Source: Lacrimispora sphenoides
GTDB lineage: Bacteria > Bacillota > Clostridia > Lachnospirales > Lachnospiraceae
DNA length: 64,000 nucleotides
Direction of reading: 5' to 3'
Assembly (NCBI RefSeq): GCF_900105215.1
Contig: NZ_FOIP01000001.1
Span: 2,006,001 to 2,070,000 of the forward strand
The position numbers and the translations under genes were made by a program. The notes under the pieces were generated by a model. The model did not search any database. It was given only the letters and a program-made list of their open reading frames with translations, and was not told the DNA's origin. This document shows positions 17,062-26,597 of the stretch, in pieces. Positions within the stretch are counted from its first letter, which is position 1. The number at the start of each line of letters is the position of its first letter.

Positions 17062-17161
17062 GAAAGCATTGGCTGACAAAACTCTGGAAGTCTGGGCTCC
17101 CTCTTAAATGGTAGGCCGGGAGAGTTCTGCTGCTAATATTTGAAAAACAACTAAACCCGAA

Positions 17162-17200
17162 AAACGACAAAGCTAATTAATTTGGTTTTGTCGTTTATTT
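17162..17200 (+). terminator. Terminator after treC operon
   Basis: AAACGACAAA (17162-17171) pairs with TTTGTCGTTT (17187-17196), with a T-rich flank. Confidence 0.7.
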
Positions 17201-17520
17201 ACTTTCAAAATATATTACCTAAAAGCGGTTCAGCATATAAACGCGACAAAACTGCTCCATGAAGCCATTCTATTTCTACGGCGGTTTTGAGTAATCAAAG
17301 CTGCCAAGAAATATAAAACACATAATAAGTAGGTAAAGCCAAAGTAATTAAATATTCACTTTTAACTTACGCCATTTTAGTTCCAAAAGGGGAGGAACAT
17401 AATTTTTCATTATATTCACAAGTTCATTTGAGGCATCAAATACTATGAGAAGTTTCAGATTTGGAGTAGGTATTGTACAAGGTGCAAGGACTAAGAATTG
17501 TCCGCCATACAATGAATTGG

Positions 17521-17549
17521 TTTTAATGGTACAATAGTGGTGATATAAT
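17521..17549 (+). promoter_or_regulatory. Promoter of L,D-transpeptidase gene
   Basis: Extended -10 TGATATAAT (TATAAT at 17544-17549) with a weak -35, TTTTAA, at 17521-17526. The TGn element probably offsets the poor -35. Confidence 0.5.
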
Positions 17550-17593
17550 CACAGATACATATATTGTGCATTGAAGGAGAGTATCCAAGCATT

Positions 17594-19366
17594 ATGGACG
17601 AAAGGGCGAGAAGAAGCAGAAAAAGAACGAAGGACTGTAGCATCCATCAGAAACTGGAAGTGCGTAGATCCAGCATGCCAAAACACCGAAAAAAAAGAAA
17701 ATTACCATATGTAGTTCTGCTGGGACTTTTGATAGTTCTGCTGGGAGTTTATTTTGCGATCAGCTTAAAATATAAGAATGTTTTTCTGCCGAATACGACC
17801 ATCGGTGGCATTCCTATTTCTGGAATGACAGTAGAAGAGGTGAAAGCAGATATTGTAGAAGACATCAGACAGTATCAATTGGTTATAGAAGAACGAGGAG
17901 GAGGGCATGAGGTGATTCTAGGCAGGGATATCAGCCTGCAGCCAATTTTTGATGGATTTTTAGAAGAGATTTTAAACGCTCAAAATTCACTGTTATGGGG
18001 AATCCGGTTAATAAAAGGAGAAAGTTATCAGTATAGCTACATGGTGTGTTATGATAAAGCAAAGTTGGAAATGGTAATCAGTATGCTGGATTGTATGAAT
18101 CCGGAGCAGATTACAGAACCTGCGAATGCATATCTCTTTTTCAAAAAAGAAGAAGGATTGCAGATTGCTCCGCAGGATGAGGGGAATGCCCCGATTCCGG
18201 AACAGCTCTCTGTGGAAGTTGAGAAGGCGGTTTCCAGACTGGCAGAGCAAATCATTCTAGAGGAACTGAATATTTATAAAAAACCGGATATTTTAGCAAA
18301 CAGTCCACAACTGGTCAGCCAAAAGAAAAAATGGGAGACCTATACGAACGTAACGGTTATTTACCACTTTGGAAGCAGTATAGAATTGTTGGAAGGAGAT
18401 ACTATCCTCCAGTGGTTAGATATGGATGATGTAGGAAATGTCATAGTTGATCGGGGGAAAGTAGAAGAGTATGTGCAGGAAATGTCTGTAAAATACAATA
18501 CCGCCTATTGTGCCAAAAAACTAAAAACTTCTTACGGTCAGGTTGTTACCATTACAAAAGGACACTATGGATGGATGATTGATATGGAGTCAGAAACTGA
18601 TGCATTGATGGAAATTATAAAGTCAGGAGAGAGCCGGGAACGCGAACCAATTTATAAGCAGTCAGCAGCCAGCCATGATGGACCAGACTTCGGGAATACT
18701 TATGTGGAGATGAACCTCACGGCTCAGCATCTGTTTTTTTATAAGAATGGCAAACTGCTAATCGAATCGGATTTTGTATCTGGAGATGAGACCAAAGGCT
18801 GGAACACTCCAGCCGGAGCATATGAAGTAACCTACAAGCAGATGAATGCAACTTTAAAGGGAAAGAATTATAGGACACCAGTTAGATACTGGATGCCTTT
18901 TAACGGCAACATTGGTATGCACGATGGATACTGGCGTACCAGTTTTGGCGGAACTATCTATAAGAAAAACGGTTCTCATGGCTGTATTAATCTTCCTCCG
19001 GCTGTAGCAAAAATCATTTATGAAAATATAGAAGCAGGAACGCCTGTACTTTGCTATCATCTCAAGAATACAGAAACCCAAGAGATAACTACAGATTTTA
19101 CTAAAAAAACAACGGGTTCTTCTAAAAGGAAAAATGAGACGGCACCACCAGTAAAAACGAAGCCTAAGACTGCGGTCGAAATAGTTCCTTCTTCTGAAAC
19201 CACACAAACTGAAAGTGCCGCGGAACAAACATCTGTGCCAGAGACGTCGGTGGTGGAGTCTGCGCCGGCAGAAACAACTGCTAGTCGGAATGAAACCATA
19301 TCCTCTGATTGGATGTCAGAGGAATCTGGGAATGCAATTTTGCAAGGGCCTGGAGATGTGCAATAG
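17594..19366 (+). CDS. L,D-transpeptidase (YkuD) with N-terminal membrane anchor
   Basis: 590 residues from ATG 17594, which has AAGGAGA upstream; a TTG at 17564 would add ten residues but lies only a few bases after the expected transcript start. A basic N-terminus precedes one membrane helix (about 37-58, YVVLLGLLIVLLGVYF), so most of the protein is outside. Two regions near 65-350 look like the peptidoglycan-binding repeats (PG_binding_4) that usually precede YkuD in this group. The YkuD domain has the signature SHGCINLPPAVAKIIY with catalytic Cys464. A Thr/Ser/Glu/Pro-rich, disordered tail follows from about 500. The enzyme makes 3-3 crosslinks in peptidoglycan. It is separated from the regulator downstream by 77 bases and probably transcribed alone. 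Confidence 0.88.
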   Translation: MDERARRSRKRTKDCSIHQKLEVRRSSMPKHRKKRKLPYVVLLGLLIVLLGVYFAISLKYKNVFLPNTTIGGIPISGMTVEEVKADIVEDIRQYQLVIEERGGGHEVILGRDISLQPIFDGFLEEILNAQNSLLWGIRLIKGESYQYSYMVCYDKAKLEMVISMLDCMNPEQITEPANAYLFFKKEEGLQIAPQDEGNAPIPEQLSVEVEKAVSRLAEQIILEELNIYKKPDILANSPQLVSQKKKWETYTNVTVIYHFGSSIELLEGDTILQWLDMDDVGNVIVDRGKVEEYVQEMSVKYNTAYCAKKLKTSYGQVVTITKGHYGWMIDMESETDALMEIIKSGESREREPIYKQSAASHDGPDFGNTYVEMNLTAQHLFFYKNGKLLIESDFVSGDETKGWNTPAGAYEVTYKQMNATLKGKNYRTPVRYWMPFNGNIGMHDGYWRTSFGGTIYKKNGSHGCINLPPAVAKIIYENIEAGTPVLCYHLKNTETQEITTDFTKKTTGSSKRKNETAPPVKTKPKTAVEIVPSSETTQTESAAEQTSVPETSVVESAPAETTASRNETISSDWMSEESGNAILQGPGDVQ

Positions 19367-19400
19367 GATTCCACAAACGGAGCAGGCAGCAACAGGGCCG

Positions 19401-19430
19401 TTGATATACGAAACAATAATAAGTCATAAT
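19401..19430 (+). promoter_or_regulatory. Candidate promoter of mocR-type gene
   Basis: TTGATA (19401-19406), 18-bp spacer, CATAAT (19425-19430), ahead of TAGGAG and the ATG at 19444. Confidence 0.4.
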
Positions 19431-19443
19431 ATAGGAGACGACA

Positions 19444-20850
19444 ATGCCGATTAATTCATTTGAAAACTATCCGATGTCCTGGACTCCGGACAAGCAGAAG
19501 CTGACCTTCCCGTTCTATTACTGTCTCGCAGATATGTTGGAGCAGGAGATTAAAAGCGGAAAACTGACCGCAAACACGAAGCTGCCTCCACAGCGAGAAC
19601 TGGCTGACTATATGGACTTGAATTTGAGTACGATTACTAAAGCATACAAGCTTTGCGAAATGCGAGGATTGATTCATGCTATTACGGGAAAAGGAACTTT
19701 TGTCACACCTTATGCGAATGTCTCCACCTCAACCGTAGAAAAAATTGCCAAATCAAAAATCGAACTTGCAGTCATCCACCCCTTTTATGAATCCAATACC
19801 ACAATCCGGGACCTAACCATTGAGATTTTGAAAAAACCGTTTTCTGAGCAGCTTTTTGAATATTCACATCCCCTGGGTGACCGGGGGCAGATTCTGACGG
19901 CTGCCCGGTGGCTTAAGCGGTCAGGTTTAGAGGCGGATGAACATAATACCATGATTGCTGCCGGAGCACAGAATGCCCTTGCAACCATCCTGTCTTCTTT
20001 ATTTGAGGCAGGAGATTGCGTTGCAGTGGATATTTATACTTATCCTAACTTTATCAGCCTGGCCAATCTCCTTTATCTTCAGTTGGTTCCCATTGAAAAT
20101 GATGGGGCAGGGATGTTACCGGACCGACTGGAGAATGCCTGTACGTTACGCAAAATCAAAGGCATCTACATGATGCCCGCAGGAGGAAATCCAACTAATA
20201 TTGCATTTTCTGAATCTAGAAAGCGTGAAATTGGAGAAATTATCAGAAAGAAAAATTTGATTGCCATAGAGGATGATAACTATGCTGTTTTACTTGAGGA
20301 ACCTTATACTCCGTTGGCACTTGAAGCACCGGAACATTGTATTTATATCAGCGGGTTGTCAAAGCCTCTTTGCCCAGGACTCCGGATTGCTTATATGCAT
20401 CTTCCAGACCAATTCATTGAAATAATGGAGCAGGGAATGTTTAGCCAGAATTTGAAAATTTCATCTTTAAACATGGAAATTGCAGCAGAAATTATCCGAA
20501 GTGGCCTGGACAGGAAAATTATACAAAAAAAGCGTAAGGCAACAGTGAAAAGAAATCAAATATATGCTTCTTATTTTCCGGAAAGTAGAACCTACATGGA
20601 ATCCTACTATCAGTGGTTGTATCTTCCGGAACACCGTACTGGAAGAATCTGTGAGATGGAACTTTCACGGCAAGGAATCAGCGTGTTTGGGGCAGAACGT
20701 TTTTTATGTGGAAATCAGGGAAAGACAAATGCAGTACGGGTAGCAACCTGTTCTGCCGAGAGTGACGGACAACTCCGGAAAGGACTGGAGGGGCTGAAGA
20801 ACTTCATACAGAACGACCGGCTAAGGGAGGAGCCTCTCTTTATTGTATGA
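19444..20850 (+). CDS. MocR-type regulator (GntR winged helix fused to PLP aminotransferase fold)
   Basis: 468 residues. A GntR DNA-binding domain spans about 20-90 (LPPQRELADYMDLNLSTITKAYKL). A fold-type I aminotransferase domain follows, with AAGAQNAL, MPAGGNPTN, EDDNYAVL and the PLP lysine Lys307 in SGLSKPLCPGLR. MocR regulators use PLP as a sensor of amino-acid or vitamin B6-related signals rather than as an active transaminase. The target is not obvious: neighbours are an L,D-transpeptidase upstream and a cellobiose locus downstream, and MocR regulators often control a divergent or adjacent gene not seen here. Confidence 0.9.
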   Translation: MPINSFENYPMSWTPDKQKLTFPFYYCLADMLEQEIKSGKLTANTKLPPQRELADYMDLNLSTITKAYKLCEMRGLIHAITGKGTFVTPYANVSTSTVEKIAKSKIELAVIHPFYESNTTIRDLTIEILKKPFSEQLFEYSHPLGDRGQILTAARWLKRSGLEADEHNTMIAAGAQNALATILSSLFEAGDCVAVDIYTYPNFISLANLLYLQLVPIENDGAGMLPDRLENACTLRKIKGIYMMPAGGNPTNIAFSESRKREIGEIIRKKNLIAIEDDNYAVLLEEPYTPLALEAPEHCIYISGLSKPLCPGLRIAYMHLPDQFIEIMEQGMFSQNLKISSLNMEIAAEIIRSGLDRKIIQKKRKATVKRNQIYASYFPESRTYMESYYQWLYLPEHRTGRICEMELSRQGISVFGAERFLCGNQGKTNAVRVATCSAESDGQLRKGLEGLKNFIQNDRLREEPLFIV

Positions 20851-21363
20851 TATAAAATGATAAGACCTGACACCGACTAAAAAGAGAGACTAGAAACGGC
20901 AACCGCTGGTTTTTAACTGATTTTTAATAATTATTTATATTAGATAGCGAACCCGCAGTAAAGACTGAAATGCTTGCCTTCACAACGTTTCCGCTATCTT
21001 AGGTTCAATTATTCAAGGCATTATATCAGAATTATGTCTGCCACATTTACACAAAAATTTGGAAAGACCCAAATGAAATACCATAAAATGGATGCTATCC
21101 TTAAAACATTATTTCTAGAACATTTTTTAAATCACTCTCATTTCGAGATATATTTTCCAACTATATGCAATGTGAAATCGCCTGGGTGAGAAAATAAAAT
21201 AACCCATTGTCCTTTGAAATCGGACAGCTTAAGCGGTCCGAATGTTGTCATAGCAGTAAAATCAGGGGCATGCATGCCAATGTTAACGTTCATAACTGAT
21301 CCTTGAAATTAGCTCATGTTATTATATGACAATATCAATGAGGTGTTTCGAGATTATTATCGC
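20851..21363. other. Intergenic region without recognised genes
   Basis: About 510 AT-rich bases between the MocR gene and the end of the convergent GH94 gene. A 71-codon frame at 20974-21189 has no ribosome binding site and an unnatural composition. No clear terminator, RNA or repeat was seen. Confidence 0.5.
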
Positions 21364-23799
21364 TTATTCCCAAGTAAGGGAAATATGGTATTCCTTTTTC
21401 CCCTCCACATAAGGGATTTCCGTTCCTTCCACAGGTTTCCCATCCACCAGCATGGAACGGGTTCCATGATCACTCTCTTTGGTATGATCCACATGGATAT
21501 AATAATCCGCTCCCCTAAATTTCCGGATGGCGGAAAATTCCCCGATGGAATCCGGCAGGCATGGGTCTACGATTAATCCGTTGAAACCAGGTCGGATCCC
21601 TAAGATATACTGGGAAATACATGCAAATGACCATGCAGCCGTTCCGGTCAGCCAGCTGTTCTTGGCTTCTCCGAAATGAGCCGCATCCTTACCGGCAATC
21701 ATCTGTGCATAAACATAAGGTTCTGCTTTATAGGTTTCACTGTTTTCTTCCATATAGGCCGGAGAAGTGCGCCGATAGATTTCAAATGCCCGGTTACCCC
21801 TTCCGATCATGGTTTCTGCAATGGAGATCCAGGGATTGTTGTGACAGAAAATGCCTGCGTTTTCCTTGTAGCCAGGAGGATAAGAGGAGATCTCTCCAAG
21901 GCTTTCCTGGTAACCGGTGTATGACGGCTGCAGCAGAACGATTCCACAGGCCGTATCCAGCTTCTCTTTTACACTGTCCAAAGCTTTTTTTGCATGGCCT
22001 TCTTTAATACCGATACCACCCATGACGCAAAACCCTTGTGGTTCAATAAAGATCTGTCCTTCCCTGCATTCTCTGGATCCTACCTTCTGGCCAAATGCAT
22101 CATAGGCGCGTAAAAACCAGCTGCCATCCCAGCCATGTTGAATCACGGCATCGTATACTTCCTGTACAGAATTCTCTGCTTCCCCAGCTTCATTTTTTAA
22201 TCCCATCAAGCGGCAAACTTCAACGTACTCTTTTCCGTATTTTACAAACATCCCTGCGATCATTAAGGATTCTGCTACTGGTCCTTCCGAGGGGCCGGTG
22301 GTTTGAAAGGATTCTCCGGGCTCCGTGGAAAAGCAGTTTAAATTCAGACAGTCATTCCAGTCAGCCCGCCCAATAAGAGGCAGACCATGGGGGCCCAGGT
22401 GGGTCCTGGTAAATTGGAAGGACCGTCTCAAATGCTCCATAAGCGGCTGGCTTTTCTCCAGGTCATTATCAAAGGGTACGGATTCCTCTAAAATACTTAA
22501 GTCCCCGGTTTCCCTGATATAAGCCGATACACCGGCAATGAGCCACAAAGGATCGTCGTTGAATCCGCTTCCGATGTCCATATTCCCCTTTTTTGTAAGA
22601 GGCTGATACTGGTGATAGGCGCTTCCATCCTCAAACTGGGTGGAAGCAATGTCGATGATTCGTTCCCTGGCCCTTTCCGGGATCATATGTACGAACCCAA
22701 GAAGATCCTGGCAGGAATCCCGAAAACCCATACCGCGGCCGGTACCTGATTCGTAATAGGAGGCGGAGCGGGACATATTAAAGGTCACCATGCACTGATA
22801 CTGGTTCCAGATGTTTACCATGCGGGCTGTTTTCTCATCGGCCATGGTAACGGAGTAGTTGGAAAGCAGCTCTTCCCAGTAGTGCTTTAATGCGGCGAGA
22901 GCCTCATCAACCTGTTGGTCCGTCTTATATTTTGACAGAACAGCCATGGCAGGTTCTTTGTTGATGACATTAGGAGCAATCCATTTTTGTTCCTTAGGAT
23001 TCTCTGCATAGCCCAGCACAAAGATGAAACTGGTCTCTTCTCCAGGCTCTAAATGGAGCTTTAAGCGGTGGGAGCCGATGGGAGACCAGCCGCTTGCCAT
23101 GGAATTCCCTGAGGTGTTATTTTTCACCATAAGCGGCAGCTGGTTGGAGCCATATACACCGACAAATGAGTTTCTGTCCGTATCAAAGCCCTGAATATCT
23201 GAATTGACAGCGTAATAAGCGTAATGGTTGCGCCGCTCTCTGTACTCTGTCTTGTGATAAATGACCGAGCCTTCTACCTCTACTTCTCCGGTGCTAAAAT
23301 TCCGCTGAAAATTGGTCATGTCATCCACAGCATTCCATAAACAGAATTCCACATAGGAGAACAGGGTAAAATCTTTTGATTCTTTGCTTTCGTTTTTCAG
23401 GATAACCTTATGGATCTCACAGGTGTCATGTAGGGGCACAAAGGCTGTAACAGTGGCAGATAAGCCATTTTTTATTCCCTGGTAGCGGGTAACTCCCAGT
23501 CCGTGCCGGCATTCATAAAAATCCAGGGGTGTCTGGGTGGGCTGCCATCCAGGATTCCAGATGGTACCATTATCATTGATATAATAGTAGTGTCCGTTGC
23601 TGTCCAGAGGGACGTTGTTATAGCGGTACCGGGTCAGCCTTAACAGCTTTGCATCTTTATAGAAGCTGTAGCCGCCTCCGGTGTTGGAAACCAGGGAGAA
23701 GAAATCCTGGCTGCCCAGATAATTGATCCAAGGAAGGGGAGTATCTGGGGTTGTAATAACATACTCTTTTTCCTGGTCGTCGAAATATCCATATTTCAT
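21364..23799 (-). CDS. cbpA: Cellobiose phosphorylase, GH94
   Basis: 811 residues, the usual length for clostridial cellobiose phosphorylases. The N-terminal beta-sandwich begins [29 protein letters not shown]. The (alpha/alpha)6 barrel carries [18 protein letters not shown] and the catalytic acid in RADWNDCLN; Asp483 is the expected proton donor. It converts cellobiose and phosphate to glucose-1-phosphate and glucose in the cytoplasm, saving ATP. No signal peptide is present. The gene is divergent from a LacI regulator and a sugar ABC operon with a GH1 glucosidase, which supports a beta-1,4-glucobiose substrate; related GH94 enzymes acting on laminaribiose or cellodextrin are a less likely alternative. 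A 17-bp operator lies 52 bases upstream of its start. Confidence 0.9.
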   Translation of the reverse strand: MKYGYFDDQEKEYVITTPDTPLPWINYLGSQDFFSLVSNTGGGYSFYKDAKLLRLTRYRYNNVPLDSNGHYYYINDNGTIWNPGWQPTQTPLDFYECRHGLGVTRYQGIKNGLSATVTAFVPLHDTCEIHKVILKNESKESKDFTLFSYVEFCLWNAVDDMTNFQRNFSTGEVEVEGSVIYHKTEYRERRNHYAYYAVNSDIQGFDTDRNSFVGVYGSNQLPLMVKNNTSGNSMASGWSPIGSHRLKLHLEPGEETSFIFVLGYAENPKEQKWIAPNVINKEPAMAVLSKYKTDQQVDEALAALKHYWEELLSNYSVTMADEKTARMVNIWNQYQCMVTFNMSRSASYYESGTGRGMGFRDSCQDLLGFVHMIPERARERIIDIASTQFEDGSAYHQYQPLTKKGNMDIGSGFNDDPLWLIAGVSAYIRETGDLSILEESVPFDNDLEKSQPLMEHLRRSFQFTRTHLGPHGLPLIGRADWNDCLNLNCFSTEPGESFQTTGPSEGPVAESLMIAGMFVKYGKEYVEVCRLMGLKNEAGEAENSVQEVYDAVIQHGWDGSWFLRAYDAFGQKVGSRECREGQIFIEPQGFCVMGGIGIKEGHAKKALDSVKEKLDTACGIVLLQPSYTGYQESLGEISSYPPGYKENAGIFCHNNPWISIAETMIGRGNRAFEIYRRTSPAYMEENSETYKAEPYVYAQMIAGKDAAHFGEAKNSWLTGTAAWSFACISQYILGIRPGFNGLIVDPCLPDSIGEFSAIRKFRGADYYIHVDHTKESDHGTRSMLVDGKPVEGTEIPYVEGKKEYHISLTWE

Positions 23800-23850
23800 A
23801 ATCGAATAACCCCTTTCTGATTAGGTGATAAATTTACTTAATTCGACATT

Positions 23851-23867
23851 TTACGAAAACGATTAAG
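23851..23867. promoter_or_regulatory. LacI-type operator at cbpA
   Basis: TTACGAAAACGATTAAG, identical to the site at 24058-24074. The core AANCGNTT fits LacI-family sites. It is close upstream of cbpA. Confidence 0.65.
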
Positions 23868-24057
23868 AACAGAATTAGTGAGATATAGGGCCATAATAAC
23901 TCATTAATTTTTAAATTACAATAGGTATTTATAAAAATTAATCGTCCAATGTTTGTATATTGGCAATATTGCATAAATTAGATTGATTAAAACTATATAA
24001 ATTAGATGAAAAAACAAAAATATATTGCTTTTTCTTTCTGAAAGGAGTATATTGAGC

Positions 24058-24074
24058 TTACGAAAACGATTAAG
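24058..24074. promoter_or_regulatory. LacI-type operator at regulator gene
   Basis: Second copy of TTACGAAAACGATTAAG, ending 17 bases before the regulator start, suggesting autoregulation and control of the downstream operon. Confidence 0.65.
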
Positions 24075-24090
24075 TAAAAGGAAGAGACAT

Positions 24091-25107
24091 ATGATTTCAA
24101 TGAAGGAACTGGCACAGCACTGTGGAGTCTCTGTTGCCACAGTAAGCAAAGCACTTAATGACCAGAGTGACATCGGGGAGAGTACAAAAACCAGGATCAA
24201 AGAAGCTGCGGTAGAGCTGGGATATTATCCCAACGCAGCTGCAAGGTCTTTAAAGACAAACAGAAGCTACAACATTGGCGTTTTATTTGTTGATGAGGCC
24301 AACAGCGGCCTGACTCATGAGTATTTTGCAGCGGTACTGGAAGCCTTTAAGGTGGAGGCGGAGAAACAGGGGTATGATATCACGTTTATCAATAGTCAGA
24401 TAGGAACAAAGAAAGTCTCCTATTATGATCATTGTAAATACAGAAATGTGGATGGCGTGGTAATCGCCTGTGTAAATTTTGATAACCCGGAGGTGATCGA
24501 CCTTTTGGGGGGCGACATTCCCGTAGTTACCATTGACCATATCCACGAAAACTGTTCCTCGGTTTTGTCCGATAACATTAAGGGAATCCAATCCCTGATG
24601 CAATATATTTATGAAAATGGTCACAGAAAGATTGCATACATCCACGGACAGATTAATACGGCCGTTACAAAGGCAAGACTTACAAGCTTTTACCGGTTTA
24701 TGGAGAGCCACGATCTGTATATTCCGGACAATTATGTATTGGAAGCAGATTATCTGGATGTCAGCCAGGCGATGGCATACACCAGGGAACTGCTGGACAG
24801 AAAGGATCCCCCCACCTGTATTTTATACCCGGATGATACGGCATTAATCGGCGGGTTAAATGAAATACGGTCGAGAAGCTTAAAGGTTCCGGAGGATATC
24901 TCCATAGCGGGATATGATGGCAACCGGATCTCGCAGCTGTTGAATCCCAAACTGACCACCATACACCAGGATACGGTCGCCATTGGTATGCAGGCCGCTA
25001 AAAAATTAATTAGCTCCATCGAGAAGTCCAAGACAACTTTTACAGAACAGATCATTGTGGAAGGAGAGCTGTTAAAAGGGGAATCGGTTGGAAAAGCAAC
25101 TATATAA
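24091..25107 (+). CDS. LacI-family transcriptional regulator of the beta-glucoside locus
   Basis: 338 residues from ATG 24091, which has AGGAAGAG upstream and begins MISMKELAQHCGVSVATVSKALN, the LacI helix-turn-helix; the frame is open for 22 more codons upstream but those lie across the operator. The hinge helix region PNAAARSLKTNRS leads to a periplasmic-binding-protein-like sensor domain (about 60-335). It would respond to cellobiose or a related sugar. It lies between the divergent cbpA and the ABC-GH1 genes. The two copies of its likely operator flank the divergent promoters. The binding protein start is 32 bases downstream. Confidence 0.9.
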   Translation: MISMKELAQHCGVSVATVSKALNDQSDIGESTKTRIKEAAVELGYYPNAAARSLKTNRSYNIGVLFVDEANSGLTHEYFAAVLEAFKVEAEKQGYDITFINSQIGTKKVSYYDHCKYRNVDGVVIACVNFDNPEVIDLLGGDIPVVTIDHIHENCSSVLSDNIKGIQSLMQYIYENGHRKIAYIHGQINTAVTKARLTSFYRFMESHDLYIPDNYVLEADYLDVSQAMAYTRELLDRKDPPTCILYPDDTALIGGLNEIRSRSLKVPEDISIAGYDGNRISQLLNPKLTTIHQDTVAIGMQAAKKLISSIEKSKTTFTEQIIVEGELLKGESVGKATI

Positions 25108-25139
25108 TGATAGTTCATATCAGAAAAGGAGAGGGTAAT

Positions 25140-26543
25140 ATGAGGAAGAAAGTAGTAAGCGGATTGCTGTGTGCTGCAATGGCAGCAACACTGATTGGAG
25201 GCTGCAGTTCCAAGAGCGCTCAAAGTACTCAGAGCGGTAGTGGAACTACTGAGGCCACCAGTAAGGAGGCAACAGAAGAAAAGGGGGCTGACAGTACAGA
25301 GGGGAAAGTTGTCAATATCTATGTCTGGAATGATGAATTCAAGGCAAGATATGAGGATTATTATGCTTCCAAGCTGCCTGAAGGGTATACGGTGAACTTT
25401 ATAACAACCCCCAGTGAAAACAATGCATATCAGAATGCTCTTGATGAGGCTCTGTTAAATCAGGCTGATGCAAAAGCGGATGACAAAGTTGATATGTTTC
25501 TGGTAGAGGCGGATTATATTTTGAAATATGTGAATTCCGACAGTACCACTGATTTAAAGGATATCGGCATCACGGATCAGGATATGTCCAAACAATATAA
25601 CTATACCAAGGAGATCGCCCAGGATGCAAACGGTGCGCAGAAGGGGATTTCCTGGCAGGGCTGTCCTGGACTCTATATTTACCGCCGTTCCATTGCAAAG
25701 GCTGTGCTTGGAACAGACGATCCGGCAGAAGTCCAGAAGGCAATCAATGATTGGGATTCCTTTGACAAGACTGCGGAAAAGGTGAAAGAAAAAGGGTATT
25801 ATATGGTATCCGGTTTTGATGATACCTATCGTACCTTTTCCAATAATGTTTCCGCTCCCTGGGTTGATGGGACTAAGGTTGTCATTGATCCTAACATGGA
25901 AAAATGGGTGGAGCAGACAAAAGATTATACGGATAAGGGATATAACCAGAAGACCATCCTTTGGGCAGCAGAATGGGCTGCCGGCCAGGGACCGGAAGGA
26001 AAAGTATTCGGCTATTTCATGCCTGCATGGGGTGTGGACTTCGTTATGGCAGGAAACTCCCTTGAAAAAGCAGAAGCGGATGGAGGAAAACAGGAAGTAG
26101 GAAATGGCTGTTATGGTGACTGGGCGGCAACCATTGGTCCGGAGTCCTATAACTGGGGCGGAACCTGGATTTGTGCTGCTAACGGAACTGATAATGCGGA
26201 TATTGTAGCGGATATTATGAGAACCATTTGCTGTGATGATGCAACGATGAAAAAGATCGTAGAAGAAAAGAATGACTTTGTCAATAACAAGACAGTTATG
26301 GAAGAATTGGCAAAGAGTGATTATAAGTCCCAATTCCTCGGAGGGCAGAATCCGCTTCAGATGTACTGCGATGCGGCTGAAAAAATTGATATGAGTAAAA
26401 TTTCTCCTTATGACCAGGGCCTTAATGAAGAATTCCAGACTGCAATGCATGATTACTTTAATGGGGCTGTTGACAAAGATACTGCACTGAAGAATTTTTA
26501 CACCGCAATTACTGAAAAGTACCCGGAATTAAAGACAGAATAG
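25140..26543 (+). CDS. ABC transporter sugar-binding lipoprotein (family 1)
   Basis: 467 residues. ATG 25140 follows AGGAGAGG and gives the lipoprotein signal MRKKVVSGLLCAAMAATLIGGC, with the lipid-bearing Cys at residue 22; a Ser/Thr/Glu-rich linker follows. The mature domain (about 55-467) resembles family 1 solute-binding proteins for oligosaccharides, with VNIYVWNDEFKARYEDYY, WQGCPGLYIYRRS and NWGGTWICAANG. It captures sugar on the outside of the membrane and delivers it to the two permeases encoded next. Cellobiose or short cellodextrins are the likely ligands by context. A GC-rich stem-loop separates it from the permease genes. Confidence 0.9.
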   Translation: MRKKVVSGLLCAAMAATLIGGCSSKSAQSTQSGSGTTEATSKEATEEKGADSTEGKVVNIYVWNDEFKARYEDYYASKLPEGYTVNFITTPSENNAYQNALDEALLNQADAKADDKVDMFLVEADYILKYVNSDSTTDLKDIGITDQDMSKQYNYTKEIAQDANGAQKGISWQGCPGLYIYRRSIAKAVLGTDDPAEVQKAINDWDSFDKTAEKVKEKGYYMVSGFDDTYRTFSNNVSAPWVDGTKVVIDPNMEKWVEQTKDYTDKGYNQKTILWAAEWAAGQGPEGKVFGYFMPAWGVDFVMAGNSLEKAEADGGKQEVGNGCYGDWAATIGPESYNWGGTWICAANGTDNADIVADIMRTICCDDATMKKIVEEKNDFVNNKTVMEELAKSDYKSQFLGGQNPLQMYCDAAEKIDMSKISPYDQGLNEEFQTAMHDYFNGAVDKDTALKNFYTAITEKYPELKTE

Positions 26544-26553
26544 TTATGAGCTG

Positions 26554-26576
26554 CAGGGCGGGGATATCCCGCCCTG
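26554..26576 (+). other. Intercistronic stem-loop after binding-protein gene
   Basis: CAGGGCGGG (26554-26562) pairs with CCCGCCCTG (26568-26576). No T-run follows. Such stems protect the upstream binding-protein message and raise its level over the permeases. Confidence 0.6.
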
Positions 26577-26597
26577 TATAAAACAGGAGGTTTTGCA

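Larger units (their letters stand above)
17062..17563. other. Intergenic region after treC
   Basis: About 500 bases. The first 45 continue a frame from inside the treC end (stop at 17105-17107) that ends ADKTLEVWAPS, possibly the tail of a lost gene. Then come a terminator hairpin (17162-17200), AT-rich sequence without visible genes, and the promoter of the L,D-transpeptidase at 17521-17549. Confidence 0.5.

Noticed and set aside
20974..21189. 71-codon frame between the MocR gene and cbpA
   Set aside because: No Shine-Dalgarno sequence, no recognisable domain, composition of translated AT-rich spacer.
21621..22007. Plus-strand open frames inside cbpA
   Set aside because: Antisense to a long conserved GH94 gene; several overlapping frames there reflect high GC in its codons, not real genes.
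25554..26450. 298-codon minus-strand frame opposite the binding-protein gene
   Set aside because: Shadow of a well-supported lipoprotein gene; no start signal and no domain.
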